DNA from: Oxytricha trifallax
Lineage: Eukaryota > Ciliophora > Spirotrichea > Sporadotrichida > Oxytrichidae
Reading direction: 5' to 3'
Assembly (NCBI GenBank): GCA_000711775.1
Contig: ARYC01017478.1
Span: forward strand, 20,289-84,288
Length of the DNA stretch: 64,000 bases
Position numbers and translations under genes: made by a program. Numbering within the stretch: the first letter of the stretch is position 1; each line of letters opens with the position of its first letter. The notes below the pieces were generated by a model, which saw nothing but the letters and a program-made list of their open reading frames with translations, did no database searches and was not told the origin of the DNA. Shown piece by piece: positions 37,403 through 47,789 of this stretch.

Positions 37403-38420
37403 TTCTGTGTTTCAATTATTATACTTGATTACATAATTTAATTATCTAAATTCTTAAATTCAAGAGGAATATAAAATCTTTCGTTAATTTTATGGTTAAA
37501 AATATTTGAGTTGTCTTGCTGAGTGTATCTTTATCTTTCTTACTATCAAGCCATTTAATTCTTTCTCCATCTTCCCAGAGACCACGTTTGCTCTTTCCCT
37601 TGCTATTAAAGAATTTACCCTCTCCATGCTATTTACCGTTGCCCCACATACCCTCGTAGCGACGGCCATCAGGCCAAGTGTAAACACCATATCCTTCTTT
37701 CTTATCGTCAACGTATTTCCCTTAATAGCATCTTCCATCTTCCCAGGTATATTTGCCTTGACCATGAAGCTTATTTTCTTTCCAGTCACCTATATATATA
37801 CGACCATCAGGCCAGGTGTAAGTTCCATACCCCTCAATATTATTATTTGCCCAGACACCATCGTAAATAGAGCCATCAGTCCACTTATAGTAGCCCTGTC
37901 CATGCTTAAGTCCAAGATGAAAGTTTCCCTCGTAAAAAGAACCATCTTCCCATTCCTCACGACCATAGCCTTATTTGAGGTCATCTTTCCACATACCGTT
38001 AAATTTAGACCCATTTTTGTGATAGTAGCTGCCTTTCCCATTAGCCTTATCATTTTGAAAATCGCCTTCATAAACATCGCCATTTATATGATGAAAAGTT
38101 CCATATCCACTCGCCTTATTATTTCTCCAATCTCCCTCGAATGAGGCGCCGTCTTTCCACACAAGCTTGCCCTTGCCGTGTTTTATGATGAGCTTCTTTT
38201 GAGAGAAGGGAAGCTTTTTTATCTGACCAGTATATACTGATTAATCTTCAACAAGAGTTAATTGATCGACGTGAATCAATTCTTCATTGGGATCTAATTA
38301 TTGAAACTGATTTGTACTCTTAATTAATGAATCCGCATTTTTACCGCTGTCATTATTGTAACTAAAGTATTTGGAAACATAATTCGATATATTTCATTGC
38401 AATTACTATATTCAAATTTG
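37338..38420 (-). CDS. MORN-repeat protein
   Basis: At least eight MORN repeats occur on the minus strand between 38200 and 37580, for example [63 protein letters not shown] and [21 protein letters not shown]. Upstream in frame is NPEELIHVD-like acidic sequence and [16 protein letters not shown] one-step frame change near 38390 separates an earlier open exon (about 38400-38570), which could be an IES border, intron or error. MORN repeats bind membranes or organise cytoskeletal and ciliary structures. The reading frame closes at TGA 37338 and overlaps the next gene's first codons. Confidence 0.8.
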
Positions 38421-38708
38421 AATTATTTTAAGTTGTTATAATTTAAATAACTTTGATTATTGAAAATAAAAGATTTACTAGGATCATAATTATTTTTATT
38501 AATTTTCTTACAAGTCGTCTTATGAGAATAATAATTCCCTTAGTATGTTATTCTTTGGGATTTTTTTAGTGGTATTTTTTAACTTAAAATATATTAAACT
38601 GACTATAATTATGAATTTATTTTATAAAATGCAGTCTAAGTTATTAATTTTAATTTTTTTGTAATTAAGCAGTATTAATTCTACTCATTTGTTTAAATTA
38701 TTAGAAAT

Positions 38709-39333
38709 TCATTTATAAAATATCTAAACCGTATTAACATTATAAATCATTTAAAATTGACTCATAGTGCTGACATCATCATTAAACTGCATTAAGTCTC
38801 CCATATCAATTTTATTAGAGAATTACTATTAATCTTGCTTCTTTTTCATGGTTATTGCGTAATCTTCATTATTATTATTATTATCTAATCTTATGTTCCC
38901 CTTACCATAGTTGCTTCCGTTTTTATGACTTGTATTATATTTTAATAATTAAATTTAAAAAAGGATTTTAAGAATTTGGAATAAATTATACTCCCTAAAA
39001 ATAAGGCAAAGATTAAAGATTTTAAATATATAATTTGTATTTAGTGAATCCACTCTTGATTGATTTCTTGTGTGTCTGTTAATACTGCCATTTTGACTTA
39101 GCTGCACATTATTCTCATCAAACTCCTCTTTATTTTATTGCAAATGAAAAGGGGAAATATCGTAAAATACTGAATTCCCCTTTATTTTATATTTTTTCTC
39201 ATATTATTATTGTAAATAATTTGTTGTACTCCTGGATGTTGGGTCTGGCTTTGGAGCCGCACCAATTAGCGTCATAGCAAGTGGCATTAAATTTGTCATC
39301 CATGCCAGTGCATGTCCCACACGTTTAGCCCAT
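38709..39333 (-). CDS. Small protein with N-myristoylation-type start
   Basis: Starts MGQTCGTCTGMDDKFNATC at 39333: Gly2 followed by Cys residues, a pattern typical of N-myristoylated and S-acylated proteins. Exon 1 continues WCGSKARPNIQEYNKL. Later exons read NKEEFDENNVQLSQNGSIN and, at the end, NNNNNEDYAITMKKKQDQQ and MGDLMQFNDDVSTM. TGA is at 38709. Exon joins (around 39150 and 38990) are short AT-rich segments, intron or IES. No family recognised; membrane anchoring is inference. Confidence 0.55.
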
Positions 39334-39733
39334 TTCTAGTATATCTATATATTTTGATATATTTTAATAAATAAGAAGAATTTATATTTTTAGATTCAAT
39401 AATATCAAAATAAATTTTACTTCTTTTACTTGTATTTGAGTTAAATGCCAAAGAAATTTACACCAATTGGCATTATTATTCCTCAATATATATATATATA
39501 TTTATTTTCAGAGTATATCGGAAATTGGCAAATAAATTAAGAATTAATAAGTTTTTGAGTGGTATTATTTTAAGATTACGCTCTTGTGATAATAAGAGAA
39601 AGATTGATTCAATAATAATGTATATGACTAATAGTTATACTTTATATTAAAATTTAAAGCTAAATGACCTGAAATTATACTTTATTTAAAAGCAAAAATA
39701 AATTATCAATCATTATATAAACATTAAAAATAA

Positions 39734-40502
39734 ATGCTATCACTCGAGACTCAGAGGCCACTGGTTACAGCCACTTAAATGAACACTGATGAGAGTCATT
39801 TAATGCGGACTGTTGCAGAAGATACTCAGGGAGCGATTATGAAGAGATCTTAATATTTGCATTTATCAACTTTTAAAAATCATATCAATTTTTTTTACCT
39901 ATAGTACTGATGTATTTAATTAGAGATCTCATGAGCAATCGTCTGATATGTTCAAATTTAATCATGAAAACGATTTCACGGATTAGATGTAGTAATTAAA
40001 GCGTAAAAAGAAAAACAAAAAATCATCGTAATTGCAGACACCAGGAGGCACAGGCAAGACTCAACCTGGAACTCAAGATGATTTTGTTTTCAGTCCTGAC
40101 ACTCTAGGAAACTCCTAATTTATCCAAAGATTTATATCTGTTTCCTATAAGAGTAAAACATTTATTCTTATCTTCTAAAATTTTTTTTGTGAAACCGCCC
40201 TATAATAAGCGAGGAGTCTTGTGAGTCAATGTCCCCAGATAAGTCAACTTTAACAATGAGTATGATAAGTTTGAGATCTATGTCCTCAGGTTGGGACTAC
40301 ATAACTTTTCCCAAGAGAGCAAATGTTGAAAATATACCCAAGCCATAATCCAGAATTAAGGAAGACTACTACGAGCGTGTCAAGTTAATGGTAAGTAGAG
40401 TTGTAAAGCAATATTTTGGAATCTTGAAGCAAATTAACGTGGATATAAGAATGGGAGTTCTTTATCTATCGCGTGATTGGAAGAAATTCGATAGATATTG
40501 AA
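39734..40502 (+). CDS. Unidentified basic/Ser-rich protein with IES and intron
   Basis: Starts MLSLETQRPLVTATQMNTDE. A 79-bp IES (39851-39929, pointer AGAGATCT) interrupts it; removal gives MKRSHEQSSDMFKFNHENDF in frame. A lysine-rich stretch (LKRKKKNKKSS) could be a nuclear signal. A GT-AG intron from about 40141 to 40213 joins QRFIS to ESCESMSPDKSTLTMSM. It ends VLYLSRDWKKFDRY at TGA about 40500. Downstream plus-strand segments rich in hydrophobic residues (about 40720-41100) might be a continuation into a membrane region, but they overlap the next gene on the other strand and are not included. Confidence 0.6.
39851..39929. other. IES with 8-bp pointer AGAGATCT
   Basis: Direct repeats AGAGATCT at 39843-39850 and 39922-39929 flank an AT-rich 71-bp core containing an in-frame TGA. 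Removal of one repeat plus core (79 bp, not a multiple of 3) restores ATG AAG AGA TCT CAT GAG in frame. There is no GT-AG border, so it is not an intron. This is the signature of an internal eliminated sequence. Confidence 0.9.
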
Positions 40503-40891
40503 GTAATTCCTAGGTAGTTTTATATAAGAACAAAACTATCCATTAATTATCAAAATTATGGAATTTATCAATTCAGCCACTTTATTCATGATTTTATAGA
40601 GATATCACGTTAGTACAAGAATAATTGGTTTAGGATTCTTTTTGTCGCTTGCTAAATCATCATTATAATTAAGATAAAAATTACTATAAATCCCTTTAAA
40701 AGTTTACTTTACTTTTCGCTTTGCTTTCAGTACTGATATTCAATTGGAAGGCGTATTCAGCAATCTTCGTTATTGGTTTAGGTAATTAAAATTAATCAGT
40801 TATACAACTTTTAATAGATATCGTCTTTACCTGTGGATTCATTATTTTCCTAATTGTTGAGAGAAGATTCTTCAATAATTGTATACTAATT

Positions 40892-41974
40892 TCACTATAC
40901 TCTTAAATATTTGATTTACTGTTTAAGCAAAACGGTTTATATTTTTTACTATCTCTCTTTCTAGATGGTCCTTTTATCAGGAGAGAACTGCATAAGAGGA
41001 TCCATTGTCTTTTATTTCTTCATTTTGGGAGTATCCATGTTCATAATAACGATTTATGGAGTTTTACCGCTTGTTCTATTCGTGTTCATTCTATCTTCAG
41101 CTCTTCTTCTATAGTTCAATTCAAGCCTCCTGTAGATTTTTTGAATCTTCTTGAGTCTCTCCTTGTCATCTTCGGAGTTGTTATCGTTTTCGAATTGATT
41201 CAGGAGCTCATCGAGACTATCAATGGAAAACTTCTCGTTCTTTGAGGTATCAGAATTTGTTTGGTTGAGAAGCTGAGCTAATCTGAACAGCAAGTTGGAA
41301 TTTTCAGTGAGGGACTTCACGCATGATTGAATCGATTGGAGCTTATCTCTCTCGTCATTCTGATGCTAGTCGTTTTAAATTTCTGTCTCTAAACTGGCTT
41401 GCTTAATAGACATCCAATACATGGTGATGTGTATAGCAAACAGCTCACGAATCACACTAAAATAGATAATTAAGGTTTGAGCTAAAGATTTGAGATAATA
41501 AGACTTACATTAGCTTTCTCGATTGAGAGCCATTATCATAAGTTGCACTAGTTTTTAATTCTTCTTTAATGAATCTTGTGCAAAACTCCCCGTCTGTAAA
41601 AAGAGTATCTCTAATTTCTTCAAGACGCTGATAAAATCTCTGCATGCTGAAATCTGGATCAAGTGTTGCCATGATCTCTCTGCTCATTGAACGGATGCTA
41701 TTCACGAAATCAGTATACATGAATTCCATTTTTACTCTTTCTTCATAGTCTTGCTCTATTTTTAAAAATTAAAATCAGTAATTTGGAATTGAATTAATAC
41801 TAAATAGTAATAACGTATTAATTTCTTCAAGATAATCTTAACTAGTGAAATTTATAGTTTTCTGTTTTTAACGGGTGTTAAGAATAGAAAATAGAGTAAC
41901 TTACTTTCTTAGACTTATTTCTCTTGATCTCTTTTTTCTTCTAGAGCACATTCTTGTTCCTCTTTTATCTTCAT
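40892..41974 (-). CDS. Unidentified helical/coiled-coil protein
   Basis: Minus-strand gene with three exons: MKIKEEQECALEEKRDQEKQ (from ATG 41974), a central exon EFMYTDFVNSIRSMSREIMATL (to 41509) and a last exon VIRELFAIHITMYWMSIKQ. The last exon continues to acidic LDELLNQFENDNNSEDDKERL and TGA 40892. The introns have GT-AG borders (about 41457-41508 and 41762-41912). The protein is charged and helical with predicted coiled coil at the N-terminus. It is divergently arranged with the START-domain gene, 139 bp away, and may share a promoter region. No family recognised. Confidence 0.65.
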
Positions 41975-42113
41975 GTTATTGAAGAATTCATCTCAAATAT
42001 TATAGCACACTAAATGATTCTCTAATTAAAAGTATGGAGACTCTTTGATTATTTTTGATTAGAAAGAGAGATTGTTGAAACCTATTGGAGACTTAAAAGA
42101 GTACATTTTCAAC
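41975..42113. promoter_or_regulatory. Short divergent intergenic region
   Basis: The 139 bp between the start codons of two divergent genes must hold both 5' regions. No specific motif recognised. Confidence 0.35.
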
Positions 42114-43212
42114 ATGATGATGTTTAATGAGCAATCCTCTACAGATTTGAATGACTACAAAGATACAAATGATAACCAGAGACTTGGTAGTGACGAAGAA
42201 AATCAAATGCAATTTGACAATGAATAAGACGCACTTCTCACAGGAGCAGGCCTGGATGAAGATTTCTAAGAGTTCGAGAATTTGCTTGGCTTACCAGACA
42301 GTGAATGGGAGCTTGGATTTAAGAATGACTATATTAAAGTATGGAAGGAAACTGGCTTTAACAACAAACCAGAAATTATGGTAAAGTGCGAGGCTATATT
42401 GCCCAAGATTCCTATGCACATTCCATTTGAAGCACTAGCTGATATCGATGTGCGTAAAAAGTGGGATGAAGTACTTTGGAATTTAACAGTTATTGAGGAT
42501 GGAATGAATGGGAATCCATGTGTCTTCTATTACAATATCAGAGCTCCAAGTTTCATGCAAAGTAGAGAAGTTATAGTCAGTTCTAAAATGTAAACTGACT
42601 TTATTAAAAAAGGAAACTTAGCTCTTCATCACAAAACTATTGATCATCCTGATTACCCCGAGGATCCCTCAAAGTTTATTCGTATTCATTAGAAAATTAA
42701 TGCCTTCATGTTGTATAAAACCCCATAAGTAAATTAAGAACGAAGGTTAGGAGTTAAGAACAATTAAATTAATATATAATTATTATTGGCATAAATTAAA
42801 AATATTTGGTCTAATTATTAAAATTATTGGCTCGATTAATTGTCTCTTTAAAATAATCTAATCAAGGTTTGTGAATTTGATGTTAGACTAATTATAATTA
42901 ATTTCAGCCAATAATAATTATATTTTTAATTAATTGTTCTTATCTCCCAATCTTAGTTCTTAATTGACTAATGGGGTTTTATACTATAACTGAACATTAA
43001 ATAATTAGGAATTTCATAAAAAATTAAAAATATGATTTATGTTCGAAGAATGTGCTGAGTATCATGGCACTAAGGTTACTTGGATAGTTAGTTAAAAAGT
43101 GAAGACCAACACTCCACTTCAGTTGTTGCATCAGAGAGCTGTCCGCAACCCCAAAATCATGATCGATTCACTCATCAAAGCTTGCCACAAGATTCAAAAT
43201 GGAGATATTTGA
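42114..43212 (+). CDS. START-domain lipid-binding protein (IES-containing)
   Basis: ATG 42114 to TGA 43210-43212. After removal of a 331-bp IES the CDS is 768 nt, 255 residues, in one frame. An acidic N-terminus (SDEENQMQFDNEQDALLTG) is followed by a START domain of PCTP/StAR type: WELGFKNDYIKVWKE, VKCEAILPKIPMHIPFEALADIDVRKKWDEV, VFYYNIRAPSFMQSREVIV and, past the IES, YHGTKVTWIVSQKVKTNTP. It ends with a C-terminal helix (PKIMIDSLIKACHKIQNG). START domains bind phospholipid or sterol and often move lipids between membranes; the ligand here is unknown. Confidence 0.85.
42713..43043. other. 331-bp IES with pointer ATGTT, carrying a MITE
   Basis: ATGTT at 42708-42712 and again at 43039-43043. 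Deleting one copy plus the interval joins GCC TTC ATG TTC GAA GAA TGT in frame through the START domain. The interval contains MITE copy 2 and in-frame TGA codons, and has no matching GT-AG intron border. The pointer has near-matches one step further out (TTCATGTT versus TTTATGTT). Confidence 0.85.
42718..42979. mobile_element. MITE copy 2 (AAACCCC...GGGGTTT, TA target site)
   Basis: 262 bp, same termini and palindromic layout as 15936-16198, flanked by TA (42716-42717, 42980-42981). It is nested within the IES of the START-domain gene. Confidence 0.85.
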
Positions 43213-43580
43213 AATCAAATCATTGTAAACTTTCCAATATTTTATAAAGCAGTCTGATCTTAATTTATGGCTAAACTATTAAGAAGAAATATTAAATCAA
43301 CTCACTTAAAATTTTGAAAAATAAATAATTATCAAGAGAATTAATTCATTTAAACAATCTACATTAAAATATTAGTTCTTCCAATATTTTTATGTTTAAC
43401 TTAAAGAAATTGTAAATTTTCTAGAATAAAATAAATTAGCTTAATATATATTTTTCACATGCCTATATTTAAATTGAATTGTTTTTTATATTACAAATCT
43501 GATTTTTTTAATAGTCCCTCTAAAATTAGTTAAATAAATATTTATTAACATTAATCTATTAACGCAGTCACTTAGTAAAA

Positions 43581-45938
43581 ATGGAAAATCTTTTGCCAGA
43601 TCCCTTAGGAGATAGAATGGTCAAGGAACTCTAACCCCCTCCCCAATTCCCAATTACTCATGAATTATTGTTCCCGTCAAGACTTAAGATTGGAAATTAA
43701 GAAATACCAGATTGGAATATGCTCAAAGATATACATTTATATTTTAAACTGCTATAACATTTTGATGTAAAATGAAGTATATATTAGCAAATCTTATACA
43801 TTTATATAATCAATTTATAAGATTATCTTGTGTAAGAGGGAAGAATGCACAAAGAAGATTTAGTTTAGATCATACAAAATTGCATAAATATTATGAGTAA
43901 GGATTTCAACAAGCATTTTCAAATAGGATCTCTACAATATTTATTATGGTTTACTTTTGAAGATTTAAACTTTCTTAAATATTATAGCTTTGACATATTT
44001 TCCCTATAAAAATTTTCATATTAATCCTTCTTTTTATAGAGAAGGAACAAAACTTGATAAAGGTTTAAGGACCGACCGTTTTGGTGGGAGACATACATGG
44101 ACAACTTTATGATTTAGTTAATTTAATAGAAAAGGCTGGAGATCCCAAGTTGACAAAGTAAGAAAGCCTTTTATTTACTTTCAAGCATCAATCAATTGGA
44201 AATTTCATAGGGTAAATATCTTCGTATAATATTCTAATAATTTCAATTTTAAAAATTAAATTTTGCATCAATTTATTAAAATTTGGAAAAATGCTAATTA
44301 TAATTTTAATTTAATTTGATAAAAGTAAAAAGGATTTTCATAAATTGCCTAGATATATTTTGAAATAATTCATTTCCCTTTAAAAATTAAAGTATATAAA
44401 AGTATTTATTTACTAGCTTGGATATTAAGATGACGTTATCTATCAGTTTTTAAACTTTACTTATTTATTCTCATTTATTAATCAATTCCTTTTAGCTATG
44501 TATTCTTAGGTGACTATGTTGATCGTGGAGTTTATTCCCTAGAATGTTTAATGCTCCTTTTCACTATAAAAGTATGAATTAATGATAATTATCTCATTAT
44601 TAATTTAGTTGAATTACCCCAGAAAGTTTTTCCTATTGAGAGGAAATCACGAATGCAGAACAGTAACTGAGCACTTTACATTCCGCACGGAAGTAATTAA
44701 TAAATTTGATGATGAAATTTATGATTTGGTAATGAGTGCATTCGATTGCTTGCCACTAGCAGCAGTTGTTAATAATACTAATTAAAATTTAATCTATAAC
44801 AAGGAATATTGTTTCTAAATGTTTTTTATACTTATCTTTGCATGCATGGAGGAATTTCACCAGAAATGACCCATACTGATGACATCTAAAAAATAGAGAG
44901 ATTTTAAGAGATTCCAGAAGGTGGAATGCTCTGCGATATAGTATGGAGTGACCCACTTGCGGATGAATTTGCACCAAAAGTTGACTTCTAAGAAAATCCT
45001 GAACGTGCTTGCAGTTTCAAGTATGGACTTAAACCTACCAAGAAACTCCTAGAAGCTTAAGATTTCACTTTGCTCGTCCGTGCTCATTAAGTTCAGATGC
45101 AAGGCTATAAAATGCATAATTGGGATAAATCAGCTGATATTCCCACTGTAATTACTATATTTAGCGCTCCAAATTATTGTGATTGCTATAATAATAAAGC
45201 TGCCATTATTAAGATAGATGTAAGTGAACTATTATGATTGAATTTACTTGTTCTTTACGATGTATAAAATGACATTTTAATTTACCCCTATTTTAGGGAG
45301 AAAACTTTGGAATAAAGAATTTCGAAGAAGTGCCTCATCCTTATCACTTAGCTGGAGGACTTAATCTCTTCGAGTTTTCAATGCCCTACCTCGCAGAAAA
45401 GATTCTAGATATGTTGTTTAACATCTTAGAGCAAACTGCTGATTCAGAAGACATTGAAATTATCGAGGACGAACCTACTTTTCAATCTAACCTTGCTTAG
45501 ATATTGAATTATATAATTAAAAAGATTTTATATAGATTTAGTGCTTTAAAATAAAAATCAATCTTTAATAAATATAATACTGATTGGAGCATCTGACATA
45601 TAAGTTATGAAGACAAAGATTAACACTGTGAGTAGAATGCGAAGAATGTATAAAAACCTCATTGAAAATCATGATGTCCTTTTATAAATCAAAATGGCAA
45701 ATGATGGTAGAATCCCAAGAGGACTTCTATTCAGAATAAATCGCACAAAACATTAAAATTGATCATATCTATAACTTCTTATTTTATTCGTATCTCACAG
45801 AAAGTTACAAGCATTTTATATATTTAATATATTTTAAGATTAGCAGGTAAACCAGCAATTAGAAACGCATTTAAGGAATTCGAGTTAGCTTAAACATTGG
45901 ATTAAGAAAATGAGAAGAGACCCTAACGCAAACAATGA
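43581..45938 (+). CDS. Calcineurin A-type serine/threonine phosphatase (PP2B catalytic)
   Basis: Starts [18 protein letters not shown] at 43581 and ends at TGA 45936-45938. PPP-family metal and catalytic motifs are present: GDIHGQ, GDYVDRG, LRGNHE, a CMHGGISP block, RAHQVQ and [10 protein letters not shown]. The region [20 protein letters not shown] matches the calcineurin-B-binding helix. The C-terminal [15 protein letters not shown] and GRIPRGLL segments fit the calmodulin-binding/regulatory tail, which identifies PP2B rather than PP1/PP2A. Introns: a ~290-340-bp one before [11 protein letters not shown], 44572-44608, about 45219-45296 and one before the last exon. A 53-bp IES is at 44780-44832. 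An unresolved join lies near 43.77-43.82 kb. TAA encodes Gln in RAHQVQ. Confidence 0.9.
43767..43823. other. Possible short IES in the calcineurin gene
   Basis: The exon ending LQHFD and the exon [13 protein letters not shown] do not join as a GT-AG intron in frame. GAT at 43764-43766 and 43821-43823 is a same-phase 3-bp pointer candidate. A competing 13-bp direct repeat (43730-43742 and 43795-43807) does not give the right frame alone. Confidence 0.4.
44780..44832. other. 53-bp IES with pointer ATACT in the calcineurin gene
   Basis: ATACT at 44775-44779 and 44828-44832. Removing one copy with the interval joins GTT AAT AAT ACT TAT CTT TGC ATG CAT and yields [17 protein letters not shown]. 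That matches the spacing of the conserved LPLAA...HGG block in calcineurin. Candidate GT-AG borders inside would leave the wrong frame. Confidence 0.85.
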
Positions 45939-46337
45939 AAAATACTATTAAAAAATTAGACTTAATTAATAACAAAGAGGAATTATTAGTTAATTCAAAG
46001 AAAAGTTTACTTTAGATTATATTAATTTTAGATATTATTATAATTTTAAATTACTACTTATTATAACTTAGAATAAAAATAATAATTGAGAAAAATCTAG
46101 ATAAAAATTGGAGCAGTAATTATATAAGTGCAATATATCAATCTTTATCAACCATTAAGTCTACCATATTATACACCTCCTTCCTATAATACTTATCTTT
46201 ATTTGAATATTTTTAAATTGATTTAAAATTGTTGAATAATGGCAATATATTTTATAATTTAAATTGAGTATTTTAAAAGCACATTTTACTAGGGAATTTG
46301 ACAGAAAATATAATCGTTAATTTGAAATCTATTAAAG

Positions 46338-47417
46338 TATTGATAAAATAGATTAAAATAGGAAATTATAGAAATACAAATTAAAACTATATTAGTAATT
46401 AATTATAACTGTCATGAATTAGGAGTATTCTTAAGTGTAATTAGATTTAGTATTAAATTAGTTATTTAAATTTAATTATATTAGTAAAGTGGTCAGGTGA
46501 TCAGGTGGTCAGGTGTCAGGTGGTCTGGCATTGTCTTTGGTGGTCTACCGTAATAATATATATAAATATGTAATTAATCTTACCGAAGTGTAGATCACTA
46601 AAATGGCGTTGCCTCACTAGACACCCGACTCTGTCTCTGACCACACCGCCTCTGTGAAATCATGGTGGGCCCGTGTATCCTGTGAACCTTACTGTTCTTG
46701 CGCCTTATTATGAGCTCATACAGTTCATTGAGAATGTGGAGGTAGCCGAGTGCTTGTAGATCGGTATATTTCGGGAGACTGGCGTCATCTCCGTTTTTCT
46801 TGAGATCGGCAATGTATTCTTGGAGAGATGTTATTATTGGTACCCTCTCCTTAGTGGCGACACCGGGCTTCTGGATCACTTGATCGGCTTAGTTCATTGA
46901 GCTGTGTGCTTTGGCAATGGCTACTTACTGCGACACATCGCCCGAATTCTTCCTAATGTACTCCTTCTTTGATTGTGCTCCTTCTGAAAGTCTCTCGATA
47001 ATGTAGTTATTGGTAACATCGACAGCGCCTCTAGATCCGCGGTCCTGTATTGATTATTCCTTCTCCCGCTTAGCATTCTCTTTTGCGATAAACTGCTCGT
47101 AATAGTGAGAGGGCACGTATTAGCTTTAATCCATCCACTGCTAGTGGTCTCCGGTATGTTGCCGCCATTTTAGTGATCTACACTCCGGGTAAGATTAATT
47201 ATATATTTATATATTATTACGGTAGACCACCAAAGACTATGCCAGACCACCTGACCACCTGACCACTTTACTAATATAATTAAATTTAAATAACTAAATT
47301 AATACTAAATCTAATTACACTTAAGAATACTCCTAATTCATGACAGTTATAATTAATTACTAATATAGTTTTAATTTGTATTTCTATAATTTCCTATTTT
47401 AATCTATTTTATCAATA
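46338..47417. mobile_element. 1.08-kb element with ~260-bp terminal inverted repeats
   Basis: The left arm 46338-46608 and right arm 47163-47417 are reverse complements, ending TATTGATAAAATAG. The arms contain GGTCAGGTG-type repeats; the left arm has extra units. The inner ~550 bp is much richer in G+C than anything around it and carries one ORF on the minus strand. A target duplication was not clear. No transposase is recognised, so it may be non-autonomous with captured sequence. Confidence 0.8.
46598..47150 (-). CDS. Unknown ORF inside the inverted-repeat element
   Basis: The minus strand is open from inside the right inverted repeat to TGA just inside the left one, with TAA/TAG as Gln. 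From a candidate Met near 47134 it reads MDQSQYVPSHYYEQFIAKEN, then RGAVDVTNNYIIERLSEGAQ, VPIITSLQEYIADLKKNG and LPKYTDLQALGYLHILNELYELI. It is charged, helical and without membrane segments. Higher G+C and use of codons rare in neighbours suggest a different origin. No family recognised; a second frame is also open over part of it. Confidence 0.5.
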
Positions 47418-47789
47418 TTAAATGGCGTTTCGAGGACTGTTGAAAATATGATAAATAATAAGAAATAAGAGAATATTTATAGATTAAATTTACTTATACT
47501 TATTTTTATTTTGAAAATAAAAACTATCACAAGTAAGATTTTTGATTTTTAAAAATAATTACAAATATTTGTATTATTAATTTACTCAATGCTGAATTGG
47601 ATCTATTATATAAATTGTAGAGTTTTAGATAAAGAAATATCAGCTGATTATTAATAAATACTTTAATTTACGTTTTTAATTTATTTTTCTGAGATATATT
47701 ATAAATGAAGTTTTATGATGTTTAATAATTAAAAAAGTTTAACAAATTTATTTATAAATTTTTCCAGTTCTATTGTGATTTAGCAATAA

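Noticed and set aside
37790-38083. Second minus-strand frame over the MORN region
   Set aside because: Offset frame of the same repeats with Met/Thr-rich composition; MORN motifs are in the other frame.
37506-38144. Plus-strand open frame of 212 codons
   Set aside because: Hydrophobic shadow of the MORN-repeat gene on the minus strand; the repeats decide the coding strand.
40720-41100. Hydrophobic plus-strand segments resembling membrane helices
   Set aside because: Overlap the minus-strand helical gene's 3' part; splice-like borders are present but the evidence is too weak to add exons.
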